Made by a program: the position numbers and the translations under genes. DNA of 64,000 bases from Streptomyces sp. NBC_01288. Its GTDB lineage: Bacteria > Actinomycetota > Actinomycetes > Streptomycetales > Streptomycetaceae. The stretch is taken from positions 1,984,001-2,048,000 of the forward strand of contig NZ_CP108427.1 in NCBI RefSeq assembly GCF_035982055.1, written 5' to 3'. Shown here piece after piece: positions 17,070 through 25,888 of the stretch; positions within the stretch are counted from its first letter, which is position 1; each line of letters begins with the position of its first letter. A model generated the notes under the pieces. The model saw nothing but the letters and a program-made list of their open reading frames with translations, made no database searches and was not told where the DNA came from.

Positions 17070-18278
17070 ATGGAGTTCCGGCAGTCGAGCAAGCTCAGCG
17101 AGGTCTGTTACGAGATCCGCGGTCCGGTGATCGAGCATGCCAACGCACTGGAGGAGGCAGGCCACAGCGTCCTGCGCCTGAACACCGGCAACCCCGCGCT
17201 CTTCGGCTTCGAGGCGCCCGAGGAGATCATCCAGGACATGATCCGGATGCTCCCCCAGGCGCACGGCTACACGGACTCACGCGGCATCCTCTCGGCCCGC
17301 CGCGCGGTCGCCCAGCGCTACCAGACCCTGGGTCTGGAGGTGGACGTAGACGATGTATTCCTCGGCAACGGCGTCTCCGAGCTGGTCTCCATGGCCGTAC
17401 AGGCGCTGCTGGAGGACGGCGACGAAATCCTCATCCCCGCCCCGGACTTCCCGCTCTGGACGGCGGTGACGACCCTCTCCGGCGGCAAGGCTGTCCACTA
17501 CCTCTGCGACGAACAGGCCGACTGGTACCCGGATTTGGACGACATGGCGGCGAAGATCACCGACCGCACCAAGGCCGTCGTCATCATCAACCCGAACAAC
17601 CCCACCGGCGCCGTCTACCCCAAGGGGATCATCGAGGGCATCCTCGACCTCGCCCGCCGGCACGGCCTGATGGTCTTCGCCGACGAGATCTACGACCAGA
17701 TCCTCTACGACGACGCCGTGCACCACTCGGCCGCCGCGCTCGCCCCCGACCTGGTCGTCCTCACCTTCTGCGGCCTGTCGAAGACGTACCGCGTGGCCGG
17801 CTTCCGCTCGGGCTGGCTGGTGGTCACGGGCCCGAGGCAGCACGCCAAGAACTACCTGGAGGGCCTGACGATGCTGGCCTCCATGCGGCTGTGCCCCAAC
17901 GCGCCCGCGCAGTACGCCATCCAGGCCGCGCTCGGCGGCCGCCAGTCCATCCGCGACCTGACGGTCCCCGGCGGGCGACTGCACGAACAGCGCAACGTGG
18001 TGTGGGAAAAGCTGAACGAGATCCCGGGGGTCTCGTGCGTGAAGCCGAAGGGCGCCCTGTACGCGTTCCCCCGGCTCGACCCGAAGGTGCACAAGATCCA
18101 CGACGACGAGAAGTTCGTCCTGGACCTCCTGCTCCGGGAGAAGATCCAGGTCGTCCAGGGCACGGGCTTCAACTGGCCGACCCCCGACCACTTCCGCATC
18201 CTCACGCTGCCGTACGCGGACGACCTGGAGGCGGCGATCGGCCGGATCGGGCGCTTCCTGGGCGGGTATCGCCAGTAG
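17070..18278 (+). CDS. Pyridoxal-phosphate aminotransferase, AlaA-like
   Basis: ATG at 17070 with GAGGG upstream gives 402 residues, normal for class I/II aminotransferases. The start RQSSKLSEVCYEIRGPVIEHA matches the alanine-synthesising AlaA group. NPNNPTGAVY near residue 176, FADEIYDQILYD near 203 and LSKTYRVAGFRSGW near 240 (the PLP lysine is in SKTYR) are visible. It probably transfers amino groups between glutamate or alanine and pyruvate. The divergent HxlR regulator is its likely controller. Confidence 0.92.
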   Translation: MEFRQSSKLSEVCYEIRGPVIEHANALEEAGHSVLRLNTGNPALFGFEAPEEIIQDMIRMLPQAHGYTDSRGILSARRAVAQRYQTLGLEVDVDDVFLGNGVSELVSMAVQALLEDGDEILIPAPDFPLWTAVTTLSGGKAVHYLCDEQADWYPDLDDMAAKITDRTKAVVIINPNNPTGAVYPKGIIEGILDLARRHGLMVFADEIYDQILYDDAVHHSAAALAPDLVVLTFCGLSKTYRVAGFRSGWLVVTGPRQHAKNYLEGLTMLASMRLCPNAPAQYAIQAALGGRQSIRDLTVPGGRLHEQRNVVWEKLNEIPGVSCVKPKGALYAFPRLDPKVHKIHDDEKFVLDLLLREKIQVVQGTGFNWPTPDHFRILTLPYADDLEAAIGRIGRFLGGYRQ

Positions 18279-18314
18279 CAGATACCTCCGCACCGCCCTG
18301 GGTAACTCCTCCCC

Positions 18315-18848
18315 ATGACCGACCGCCCCCTGCTGCTCCTCGACGTCGACGGCCCCCTCAACCCGTACGGCGCCCGGTTCCTGCGCCACCGCGGCTATGT
18401 CACCCGTCGGCTGTGGCCGGCGAACTGGTCGGCCCGGCAGGAGCCGGGTTCCCGGCGGCTGCGGCGCGGGCTGCGGGTGCGCCTGCACCCCGGGCACGGC
18501 GAGCGAATACTGGCCCTGCCGTACGAGCCGGCCTGGGCCACCACCTGGATGCACCAGGCCGACGAGATGGTCGCGCCGGTCATCGGGCTCCCCGGTGACC
18601 TCCCGGTGATCGAGTTCACCGACCTGTTCGCCGAGGACCCGGACGGCCTCTACTGGAAGACGCGCCAGATCGTGGCCTGGGCGGCCGGCCGCCCCTTCGT
18701 CTGGGTCGACGACCTGGTCACCGACCTGGACGTACGGCATGTCGAGGCCCACCACGACGGGCCGGCTCTCCTCCTCAAGGTGGACCCGCGCAGGGGTCTA
18801 CGGGAGGGCGATTTCGCGACGTTGGAGCGGTGGGCCCATAGCCTGTGA
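18315..18848 (+). CDS. HAD-like domain protein
   Basis: 177 residues starting TDRPLLLLDVDGPLNPYG. The DVDG motif corresponds to HAD motif I (DxDG), and WVDDLVTDLDV near residue 137 fits the acidic motif IV. The middle holds a tryptophan-rich WATTWMHQADEM. It is short for a catalytic HAD phosphatase, and its role is unknown. It may be co-transcribed with the phosphoglycerate-mutase-like gene only a few bases downstream. Confidence 0.8.
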   Translation: MTDRPLLLLDVDGPLNPYGARFLRHRGYVTRRLWPANWSARQEPGSRRLRRGLRVRLHPGHGERILALPYEPAWATTWMHQADEMVAPVIGLPGDLPVIEFTDLFAEDPDGLYWKTRQIVAWAAGRPFVWVDDLVTDLDVRHVEAHHDGPALLLKVDPRRGLREGDFATLERWAHSL

Positions 18849-18851
18849 GCT

Positions 18852-19451
18852 ATGGGCGATCTTTTCCTCGTACGGCACGGAGAGACCGAATGGTCCCGGT
18901 CGGGGCGGCACACCAGCTCGACCGATGTCCCGCTCACCGCGAAGGGACGGGAGGAGGCACGCGGGCTGGTGCCGCTGATCCGCTCGCACCGGGTCGGCGC
19001 CGCGTTCGTCAGCCCCATGCAGCGCGCGCGGGAGACCGCCGAGCTGATCGGGCTCACGGACGTCCGCATCGATGTGGATCTGCGCGAGTGGGACTACGGC
19101 GGCTACGAGGGCATCACGACCGTCGAGATCCAGCGCACCCGCCCGGACTGGTTCCTGTTCACCGACGGGGTCGCCCCCGGACCACCGGACCATCCCGGGG
19201 AGAGCCCGGAACAGGTGGGCGAGCGCGCCGACCGCGCCCTGTCCAAAGTGGACGCGGCCCTCGGCAACACCGAGGGCGTGGTCGTCCTGGTGGCACACGG
19301 CCATTTCCTACGGGTGCTCACCGCGCGGTGGCTCGGGCTGCCGCCGTCGAAGGGCGCGTTGTTCCAGCTCGCGACCGGGACGCTGTGCCGGCTGAGCACG
19401 GAGCATGGACGGCCGGTCATCGCCGCCTGGAATGTCAGACCCCCGTCGTAA
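18852..19451 (+). CDS. Histidine phosphatase (phosphoglycerate mutase-like)
   Basis: 199 residues with FLVRHGETEWSRSGRHTS at the N-terminus (catalytic His in RHGET), a conserved arginine region MQRARETAE, the acidic LREWDYGGYEG and a second His in VAHGHFLRVL. This is the branch of acid phosphatases and broad-specificity sugar phosphatases. The product is cytoplasmic. It follows the HAD-like gene by 3 bp, suggesting one transcript. Confidence 0.92.
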   Translation: MGDLFLVRHGETEWSRSGRHTSSTDVPLTAKGREEARGLVPLIRSHRVGAAFVSPMQRARETAELIGLTDVRIDVDLREWDYGGYEGITTVEIQRTRPDWFLFTDGVAPGPPDHPGESPEQVGERADRALSKVDAALGNTEGVVVLVAHGHFLRVLTARWLGLPPSKGALFQLATGTLCRLSTEHGRPVIAAWNVRPPS

Positions 19452-19510
19452 TCTTCGAATGGGACGCGCGAGGGCGTCCCGACGGGCCGCCGGCTGGAGA
19501 GGAGCACGCC

Positions 19511-20173
19511 GTGACACGACCGCCGACCGCCGCGCAACGGCGTGTCATCGACGCCGCCGATCCCGTCACCGGGCGGCTGCGGGGTACGGAGGCGCAGCTC
19601 GCCGCGCTGGTGAAGCGGGAGCTGGCGTTCCGGCATCCGCGCCCGCCGCACGATCACTTTCTGACGCCGGCGGGGCATCGAATACGGGAGTCCGAACCGG
19701 AGGCCGCCGAGCCCGCCGCCGCTGCCGCCGCTGCCGAAACCGCCGCGACCTCCAACTCCACCACGACCGCCGGGGTGTTCGCCGCGCGCATCGGTGGGGA
19801 GGAGGAGACAGGCATCGCCCCCGCTGTCCGCACCCGCGAAGTGCACAGCGCCTGGCAGGGGCTGCTGGAGCTGCGCCGGATGACGAATCCGGACGGTTCC
19901 GTGGAGCGACCGTGCGGCTGGGAGCGGACGCATCTGGTGCAGGCCGCCGCGCTGGCCCTGGAGGCCGCCGGGCACCGGCCCGCCGGGCGGGACGCGGAGG
20001 GCTACCGGGTGCGTGTGACCCCGCAGCCCGAGGCCGTCGCCGTGCGGGACCCGGACGGGGAGGCGCTGCGCGCCTGTGCGGGGACGCTGGAGCGGGCGGG
20101 CTGGCAGGTGAGCGAGCACAAGGAGCCGCGAACGGGGGCGAGTTATCTGCTTGCCTCGCCGCGTCGGACGTGA
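19511..20173 (+). CDS. Conserved hypothetical protein of Streptomyces
   Basis: GTG at 19511 after GGAGAGGAG gives 220 residues. The N-terminal third (TAAQRRVIDAADPVTGRLRG, AALVKRELAFRHPRPPHDHFLTPAGHRIR) and the C-terminal half (WQGLLELRRMT, VQAAALALEAAGH, LERAGWQVSEH) look ordered. They flank an alanine- and threonine-rich linker that is probably disordered. No signal peptide, membrane segment or recognised domain. Confidence 0.8.
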   Translation: MTRPPTAAQRRVIDAADPVTGRLRGTEAQLAALVKRELAFRHPRPPHDHFLTPAGHRIRESEPEAAEPAAAAAAAETAATSNSTTTAGVFAARIGGEEETGIAPAVRTREVHSAWQGLLELRRMTNPDGSVERPCGWERTHLVQAAALALEAAGHRPAGRDAEGYRVRVTPQPEAVAVRDPDGEALRACAGTLERAGWQVSEHKEPRTGASYLLASPRRT

Positions 20174-20249
20174 ACGGACCTGACCGGACCTGAAGGGCAT
20201 GCCAAGATCGGTCGGTCAGATCGTCCGTCAGTGCGAGAAGGGAACGCAG

Positions 20250-20672
20250 TTGAGCGAGCCGTTTTCCGTCCCGGTGACCGTCCGCGGATACGAGACCGAC
20301 AGCCTGGGGCACCTCAATCAGAGCGTGTATCTGCAGTACGCGGAGCACGCCCGCTGGTCGGCGCTGACCGCCGCGGGGGCGGGCCAGCCCGAGTTGATCG
20401 CCCAGGGGATCGGGCCGGTCGTCCTGGAGACCACCATCCGCTATCTGCGCGAGCTGCGCGTGGACGAGGAGGTGACGGTGAGCTGCGGCTTCGAGTGGGG
20501 CGAGGGCAAGACGTTCCGCGTGTTGCAGTCGATCACCAAGGCGGACGGCACGGTGTCCGCTGAGATCGTGTCGACCGGCGGACTGCTGGACCTCCAGAAG
20601 CGCAGGCTGGTCACCCAACCGCAGGAGTTCTTCCGGAAGTTGACCACGAATCCGGGCCTGTTCGGGCTCTGA
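20250..20672 (+). CDS. Hotdog-fold acyl-CoA thioesterase
   Basis: TTG at 20250 with AAGGGA upstream gives 140 residues starting LSEPFSVPVTVRGYETD. An in-frame ATG at 20199 would add 17 residues with no family resemblance. YETDSLGHLNQSVYLQYAEHARW is the 4-hydroxybenzoyl-CoA thioesterase motif with the catalytic Asp. A cytoplasmic acyl-CoA thioesterase is expected; the substrate is unknown. Confidence 0.88.
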   Translation: MSEPFSVPVTVRGYETDSLGHLNQSVYLQYAEHARWSALTAAGAGQPELIAQGIGPVVLETTIRYLRELRVDEEVTVSCGFEWGEGKTFRVLQSITKADGTVSAEIVSTGGLLDLQKRRLVTQPQEFFRKLTTNPGLFGL

Positions 20673-20679
20673 GCCGGTA

Positions 20680-21069
20680 CTACTCCGGCAGGCGCTCGGT
20701 GTCGTAGGCCGCACGGGACTCCGCGATGTAGACGCGGTTGCGCTCCGCCCAGTCCGTCAGCCGTTGCAGGGTCTCGTGCAACTCCTGGGCCACCGGGGTG
20801 AGTTCGTACTCGACCTTCGGTGGCACCGTCGGGTGGAAGGTGCGGGTGACGAGTCCGTCGCGCTCCAGGTTGCGCAGGGTGAGGGTCAGCATGCGGCGGC
20901 TGATGCCCTCGATGCTGCGCTCCAACTCGGTGAAGCGGATGGGTCCGTGGGCCGCCGCGACCAGGATCTGCACGCTCCATTTGCCGGAGACCCTGTCAAG
21001 AACTTCCCGCACCGGACAGGCGTGCGCGTTCACGACCTGGGCGGTAACACCGGTGTTCCCCTGGGACAT
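20680..21069 (-). CDS. HxlR-family regulator of the adjacent MFS pump
   Basis: 129 residues, the typical length for the family. CPVREVLDRVSGKWSVQIL holds the conserved near-N-terminal cysteine (residue 18) used by redox- or aldehyde-sensing HxlR members. It is followed by the winged helix (FTELERSIEGISRRMLTLTLRNLERDGL). It is divergent from an MFS drug transporter, so it likely represses its own gene and the pump. A TGTA-N6-TACA palindrome lies between them. Confidence 0.9.
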   Translation of the reverse strand: MSQGNTGVTAQVVNAHACPVREVLDRVSGKWSVQILVAAAHGPIRFTELERSIEGISRRMLTLTLRNLERDGLVTRTFHPTVPPKVEYELTPVAQELHETLQRLTDWAERNRVYIAESRAAYDTERLPE

Positions 21070-21109
21070 TGAAGTGCCTCCTTACGACGACCTCCATGGT
21101 TCCTGACGA

Positions 21110-21123
21110 TGTACTCCGTTACA
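21110..21123. promoter_or_regulatory. TGTA-N6-TACA palindrome between HxlR and MFS genes
   Basis: TGTACTCCGTTACA is an imperfect palindrome in the divergent promoter gap. A 9-bp direct repeat ATGGTTCCT (21096-21104 and 21136-21144) flanks it. Candidate HxlR operator by position. Confidence 0.45.
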
Positions 21124-21171
21124 AGTCGTGCACCTATGGTTCCTTTGGATATCCACGGAGGTCAGACCGTC

Positions 21172-22620
21172 ATGACGGCACTCACCGGGTCCGAGTCGAA
21201 GACATCACGGACGCGTCCGTCGCCCCGAACGTACTCCCGCTGGGCATCCCTCGTCGTGCTGTGTGCCGGGACGTTGATGACGATCCTCGACGGCAACATC
21301 GTCACGGTCGCCATGCCCGCGATCCAGAGCGACCTCGGTTTCTCGGGGCCGGGGCTCGCCTGGGTCGTCAACGCGTATCTGATCCCGTTCGGTGGACTGC
21401 TCCTGCTCGTCGGCCGGTTGGGCGACCTGGTGGGCCGCAAGCGGATGTTCACGGCGGGGCTCGCCGTGTTCACCACGGCCTCCGTGCTGTGCGGGGTCGC
21501 GACCGGCCAGGGCATGCTGATCGCGGCCCGGGCGGTGCAGGGCGTCGGCGGGGCGATGGCCTCGGCGGTGGTCCTCGGGATGCTGGTCGCCCTCTTCCCC
21601 GAACCGCGTGAACAGGCCCGCGCCATCGCGGTGTTCAGCGCGGTCGGTGCCGGTGGCGGAGCACTGGGCACCTTCCTCGGCGGAGCGCTGACCCAGGCCC
21701 TGAACTGGCACTGGATCTTCCTCATCAACCTCCCGATCGGCATCGTGGCGTGGCTCGCGGCGGTCCGCGTCCTCGCCCCGGAAGAGGGCGCCGGACTCGG
21801 CAAGGGCGCCGACTATCCGGGAGCCGCACTGGTCACCGGCGCGCTGATGCTGAGCGTGTACGTGATCGTCGGGTCCGGAGACCGCCCCCTCACCACCAAC
21901 CTCCTCCTGGCCGCCCTCACCCTGGCCCTCTTCGTCGCGTTCACCGTCCGCCAGGCCCGGGCCGCCCGCCCGTTGCTCCGCCTCCGACTGTTCCGCTCCC
22001 GCCTCCTGACCGGGGCGAACGCCGTGCAGATCCTGATGATCGGCACGATGTTCGGCTTCCAGTTCATCGGCGCCCTGTACGTCCAACGGGTGCTCGGCTT
22101 CAGCGAGTTGCTCACCGGTACGGCCTTCCTGCCGGCGCCGGTCGCGATCGGCGTGCTGATGCTCGGCCTGTCGGCACGGACCATCGGCCGCTTCGGCGCG
22201 TACCGGGTACTGCTGGCCGGACTCGTCCTCATCGTCGCCGGGATGGCCCTGCTGGGCCGCGCCCCCGCCGACGGCTCCTACGTCACGGACGTTCTGCCGC
22301 CCCTGCTCCTGCTGGCCACCGGGTTCGCCGCCGCGATGCCCGCGCTGACCGGGCTCGCCATGTCGGGGGCATGGGAGGAGGACGCGGGCCTTGCCTCCGG
22401 GCTCTTCAACACCACGCAGGTGGTGGGTGGTTCGCTGGGGCTGGCGGTGCTGTCCACGCTGGCGGCGGGCCGGACCGACGAACTGCTCGCCAAGGGTGCG
22501 GAGTTGATTCCGGCGACGGCGGAGGGCTACCAACTTGCCTTCCGGACGGGCGCGTTGATCGCGGTGGCAGCCCTGGTGCTGGCGGCGGCGGTGCTTCGAT
22601 CGGGGCGGGGGCGGGGCTGA
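21172..22620 (+). CDS. MFS multidrug transporter, DHA2-like
   Basis: ATG at 21172 with GGAGG upstream gives 482 residues with about 14 hydrophobic segments. LDGNIVTVAMPAIQSDLG near residue 38 is the DHA2 start signature and GRLGDLVGRKRMF the MFS loop 2-3 motif. FLINLPIGIVAWLAA and the antiporter-like GGALGTFLGGALTQ are also present. It is an inner-membrane proton-coupled efflux pump. The divergent HxlR gene with its conserved cysteine suggests induction by a toxic or oxidising compound. Confidence 0.92.
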   Translation: MTALTGSESKTSRTRPSPRTYSRWASLVVLCAGTLMTILDGNIVTVAMPAIQSDLGFSGPGLAWVVNAYLIPFGGLLLLVGRLGDLVGRKRMFTAGLAVFTTASVLCGVATGQGMLIAARAVQGVGGAMASAVVLGMLVALFPEPREQARAIAVFSAVGAGGGALGTFLGGALTQALNWHWIFLINLPIGIVAWLAAVRVLAPEEGAGLGKGADYPGAALVTGALMLSVYVIVGSGDRPLTTNLLLAALTLALFVAFTVRQARAARPLLRLRLFRSRLLTGANAVQILMIGTMFGFQFIGALYVQRVLGFSELLTGTAFLPAPVAIGVLMLGLSARTIGRFGAYRVLLAGLVLIVAGMALLGRAPADGSYVTDVLPPLLLLATGFAAAMPALTGLAMSGAWEEDAGLASGLFNTTQVVGGSLGLAVLSTLAAGRTDELLAKGAELIPATAEGYQLAFRTGALIAVAALVLAAAVLRSGRGRG

Positions 22621-23132
22621 CATCCCCCACGTCCGCGCGCCCACGCTTCAACGTCGACCAGCGCCTCCGCCAGTGCGTCTGACCGCCCCGCGCCAGCACG
22701 CCTCCGCCCGCGTCACGCCCCGGCCGGCCCCACGCCTCCGCCTCGCGCCCACGCCTCCGCCCGCCCCGCGTCCACGCCTCCGCCCCGCGCCTCCGCACAC
22801 GCCGCGGGCCTTCACCCTCGCTCGGACCTTCCGCACACTGCGCCCTTCACGGCCGCCTGCCCCGCGCCACTCGCCCGCCGCGCCGCACGCCGCACGCCTT
22901 CACCCTCGCTCGGACCCACGGCACGCTCCGCCCTTCACCACGCCCCGCGCCCGCGCCTCCGCTCACCCGCCGCGCCGCACACCACCGACCCTCACCCCCG
23001 CCCGGGCCGGCCGCACACTGCACCCATCACGACCGCCCGCCCCACACCTCCACTCACCCGCCGCGCCGCACATCACCGCCCCTCACACCCGCCCGGGCCG
23101 GCCGCACACTCCGCCCGCCACCCCCGCCCGAA
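22621..23132. repeat. Gene-free pyrimidine-rich region with about four 90-bp degenerate repeats
   Basis: No gene is seen. The plus strand is strongly C-rich with CGCC/CACC runs. From about 22809 a unit of roughly 90 bp recurs, marked by (T/C)TCACCC at 22809, 22898, 22991 and 23082. Each unit contains a CTC(G/A)CCCGCCGCGCCGCAC block or a relative, and the last two share GCCCGGGCCGGCCGCACACT. The region separates the convergent MFS and NAD(P)-binding genes. Confidence 0.7.
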
Positions 23133-23987
23133 TCACCCCTCCCCGAACGCCGCCCGGTGGTCCTGGACCCACTCCCGATAAGTCCGCGCCGACCGCCCCA
23201 GCACCTCCCCTACGTCACCGGTCACGACCTCGTTGCCGCCGTCCCGGATGAACTCCCTGCTGATCTCGGAGGCGTCGATGAACGTGTCGCTGAAGCCCAG
23301 CCCGAGCAGGTACTCGCGCGCCTCGGCCGAGGACAGGTCGCGTACCTCGACCGGGCGGCCGAGGACCCCGGCGAGGACGGCGGCCTGGTCCGGGACGCTG
23401 AGCACCTCGGGGCCGGTCAGGGTGTACGTCCGCCCCGAGTGGGCCGGGTCGAGCAGCGCGGCGACCGCCACCTCGGACACATCGCGCGGGTCGACCACCC
23501 CTTGGCCGCCGGTGCCGCTCGTGTTCGGGATCGGGCTGCCCGAGCGCACGGACGCCGCCCAGCCGAGCGTGTTCGTGGCGAAGGCCGAGGGGCGCAGGAT
23601 CGTCCACTCCAACTCACTCTCCCGCACGGCCTGTTCACCGGGTACGTGCCAGGTGCCGACCGGTCCGACGGCGGGGTCACCGGCGCCGATCCCGGAGAGC
23701 TTCACGATGCGGCGTACGCCCGCCGCCCGTGCCGCCTCGACGAGACCCCGGTCGTGCGCGGAATCGTCCGGGCCGAACACCCCCACCAGGAAAGCGACTT
23801 CGGCTCCGGTCATCGCCGCCTCCACCGAGGCCCGGTCTGCGTGGTGGCCCCGCACCGTCTCAACTCCCTCCGCGAATTGGGCCTTTGCGGGGTCCCGGGT
23901 CAGGGCGCGCACCTTCTCACCGCGCGCCGCGAGCTGTCGTACGACTTCACTGCCGATGGTGCCCGTGGCACCCGTGACGAGGATCAT
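23133..23987 (-). CDS. NmrA-like NAD(P)-binding protein
   Basis: ATG at 23987 gives 284 residues starting ILVTGATGTIGSEVVRQLAARG, a Rossmann motif of the atypical SDR/NmrA group. WTILRPSAFATNTLGW and VDPRDVSEVAVAALLDP are conserved in NAD(P)H:quinone-oxidoreductase-like or azoreductase-like members. Divergent from an AraC-type regulator about 97 bp away, which probably controls it. The substrate is unknown. Confidence 0.9.
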   Translation of the reverse strand: MILVTGATGTIGSEVVRQLAARGEKVRALTRDPAKAQFAEGVETVRGHHADRASVEAAMTGAEVAFLVGVFGPDDSAHDRGLVEAARAAGVRRIVKLSGIGAGDPAVGPVGTWHVPGEQAVRESELEWTILRPSAFATNTLGWAASVRSGSPIPNTSGTGGQGVVDPRDVSEVAVAALLDPAHSGRTYTLTGPEVLSVPDQAAVLAGVLGRPVEVRDLSSAEAREYLLGLGFSDTFIDASEISREFIRDGGNEVVTGDVGEVLGRSARTYREWVQDHRAAFGEG

Positions 23988-24083
23988 GGCCACCACAGTG
24001 GGCGGGGAGACGGCCTGGGTTCTAGGAGATTCCGGCACGTTCGGGGGCCGTGTTCGGACCGGTGGCGCGCTTACCGTGGAGGG

Positions 24084-24887
24084 GTGACGAACGCCCTGTC
24101 GCAGTGGGCCGTGCCCCTGCCCGACGAACTGCGCCCCTGGATCACGCGCATCGGTGCCCTGTGGCTGGACGCCGTGCCGAAGGAGCCGTTCGTGCATCTC
24201 CCGGACGCGGACACGAAGGTGGTCGTGCGGGTCGAGGGGAACGGCCGGCGCAGCGTCCTCGTCGTCGGGCCGCGGGTCCGGGCCACGTACCACGCGGGCA
24301 AGCCGCTGGTGTCCTGCGTGGAGGTACGGCTGGCGCCGGGCACGACGTTGCCGCTGCTGGGTGTTCCGGCGGTCGATCTCGTCGGCCGGGCGATGAACCT
24401 CGGGGACCTGCCCGACCGGAAGGCCCGCCAACTCGCCGACGATCTGCGCTGGTTGGGTCCCGAACCCGAGCGGACGGTGGAGCGGCTCGCGGAGATCCTC
24501 CCCGCCCGGCTCACCGCCGTCACGGACCCCTCGCGCACCGGACTCGTCCGGGCCGGCGTCGACGCGATGTCGATCCGCACCGGGCACCTGCCCGGCCCGG
24601 TGCCCGACGTGGCCCGGGAACTCGCCGTCAGCGAGCGGCAGTTGAGGAACCTGTTCGCCGAGGGGGTCGGCCTCTCCCCCAAGCACTACGCCCGCATCAA
24701 CCGGGTACGTGCCGTCGTCGCCCACGCCACCGAACTCTCCTGGGCCCAACTCGCCGCCGTCACCGGCTACTACGACCAGTCCCACATGACGTCCGACTTC
24801 CGCGCTCTGATGGGTGTGCCACCCCGGTCGTACTTCACGGGACGACTCCCGGCGGCGATGCCCTGCCAGTCGGTCCGGCGCGTCTGA
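24084..24887 (+). CDS. AraC-family transcriptional regulator
   Basis: GTG at 24084 directly after GGAGGG gives 267 residues. The N-terminal ligand domain (DTKVVVRVEGNGRRSVLVVGPR, RLAPGTTLPLLGVPA) precedes a C-terminal double helix-turn-helix (VPDVARELAVSERQLRNLF, LAAVTGYYDQSHMTSDFRALMGVPPRSYF). Divergent from the NmrA-like gene, its likely target. Confidence 0.9.
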   Translation: MTNALSQWAVPLPDELRPWITRIGALWLDAVPKEPFVHLPDADTKVVVRVEGNGRRSVLVVGPRVRATYHAGKPLVSCVEVRLAPGTTLPLLGVPAVDLVGRAMNLGDLPDRKARQLADDLRWLGPEPERTVERLAEILPARLTAVTDPSRTGLVRAGVDAMSIRTGHLPGPVPDVARELAVSERQLRNLFAEGVGLSPKHYARINRVRAVVAHATELSWAQLAAVTGYYDQSHMTSDFRALMGVPPRSYFTGRLPAAMPCQSVRRV

Positions 24888-25069
24888 ACGCGCATGCGGT
24901 TCGGGCACTCCGGGAGTCTCGGCATGAGGACTCGGGCACGCCAACTTCCTTGCGTGGCAGGGGAATTCACAGTGACCTGCTAACACCACCCCACGGCTCT
25001 CCCAAGTTGACGCGCGAGTCTCAGCTGCCTTTCAGAATTGTTGTGTATCGCGCCCGCCTTGGAGTCGAC

Positions 25070-25888
25070 GTGCCGTTCTTCCGAAGAAAAGCCACCCGCC
25101 GCACCCTGCTCGCCGCTGTCGGCACCGCGGCGATCGCGAGTCAGTGGCCGTCCGCCGACGCCTCGACGACGGGTTCGGCGGGGCTCGACGCCCCGGCGAA
25201 GAAGGAGATCGCGATGCGGCTGGTGTCGAGCGCGGAGAACTCCTCCCTGGACTGGGAGGCGCAGTACAAGTACATCGAGGACATCGGCGACGGCCGCGGC
25301 TACACCGGAGGGATCATCGGCTTCTGCTCCGGTACCAGCGACATGCTGGCCCTCGTCGAGCTGTACACGGAGCGGGCCCCGGGCAATGCCCTCGCCGCCT
25401 ATCTGCCCGCGCTGCGCGCCGTCGACGGCACCGCCTCGCACAAGGGGCTGACCCCGGGCTTCCCGGCTGCGTGGCGCAAGGCCGCCAAGACCTCCGCCGC
25501 GTTCCGCAAAGCGCAGCGCGACGAGCGGGACCGCGGCTACTTCGACCCGGCCGTGGCGCGCGCCAAGAAGGACGGGGTGGGCACGCTCGGGCAGTTCGTC
25601 TACTACGACGCGATGGTCATGCACGGCCCCGGCACGGACACCCTCGCCTTCGGCGGCATCCGCGCCCGGGCCCGCAAACACGCGGCCACGCCCACCGACG
25701 GCGGCGACGAGACGGCGTATCTCGGCACCTTCCTCGACGCCCGCGTCCGGGCGATGAAGCAGGAGGCGGCGCACAGCGACGTGACCCGGGTCGAGACGGC
25801 CCAACGGGTGTTCCTGAAACAGGGCAACCTCGACCTGGACACGCCGCTCAAGTGGAAGGTGTACGGGGACAGTTACGAGATCGGCTGA
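25070..25888 (+). CDS. csn: Secreted GH46 chitosanase
   Basis: GTG at 25070 with GGAG upstream gives 272 residues. A twin-arginine signal peptide (RRKATRRTLLAAVGTAA) suggests Tat export. The mature enzyme closely resembles Streptomyces N174 chitosanase: SSAENSSLDWEAQYKYIED then IGDGRGYTGGIIGFCSG. By that alignment the catalytic residues are Glu56 and Asp74 of the precursor. It hydrolyses chitosan endo-wise outside the cell. The last 16 bp overlap the end of the convergent permease gene. Confidence 0.95.
   Translation: MPFFRRKATRRTLLAAVGTAAIASQWPSADASTTGSAGLDAPAKKEIAMRLVSSAENSSLDWEAQYKYIEDIGDGRGYTGGIIGFCSGTSDMLALVELYTERAPGNALAAYLPALRAVDGTASHKGLTPGFPAAWRKAAKTSAAFRKAQRDERDRGYFDPAVARAKKDGVGTLGQFVYYDAMVMHGPGTDTLAFGGIRARARKHAATPTDGGDETAYLGTFLDARVRAMKQEAAHSDVTRVETAQRVFLKQGNLDLDTPLKWKVYGDSYEIG

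Noticed and set aside
22660-23132. Possible CRISPR array
   Set aside because: Repeats are degenerate, near 90 bp and contiguous, with no constant repeat plus unique spacer pattern and no cas genes nearby.
24888-25069. Recognisable chitosanase regulator box
   Set aside because: I could not identify a clear palindrome in the promoter gap that I would trust.
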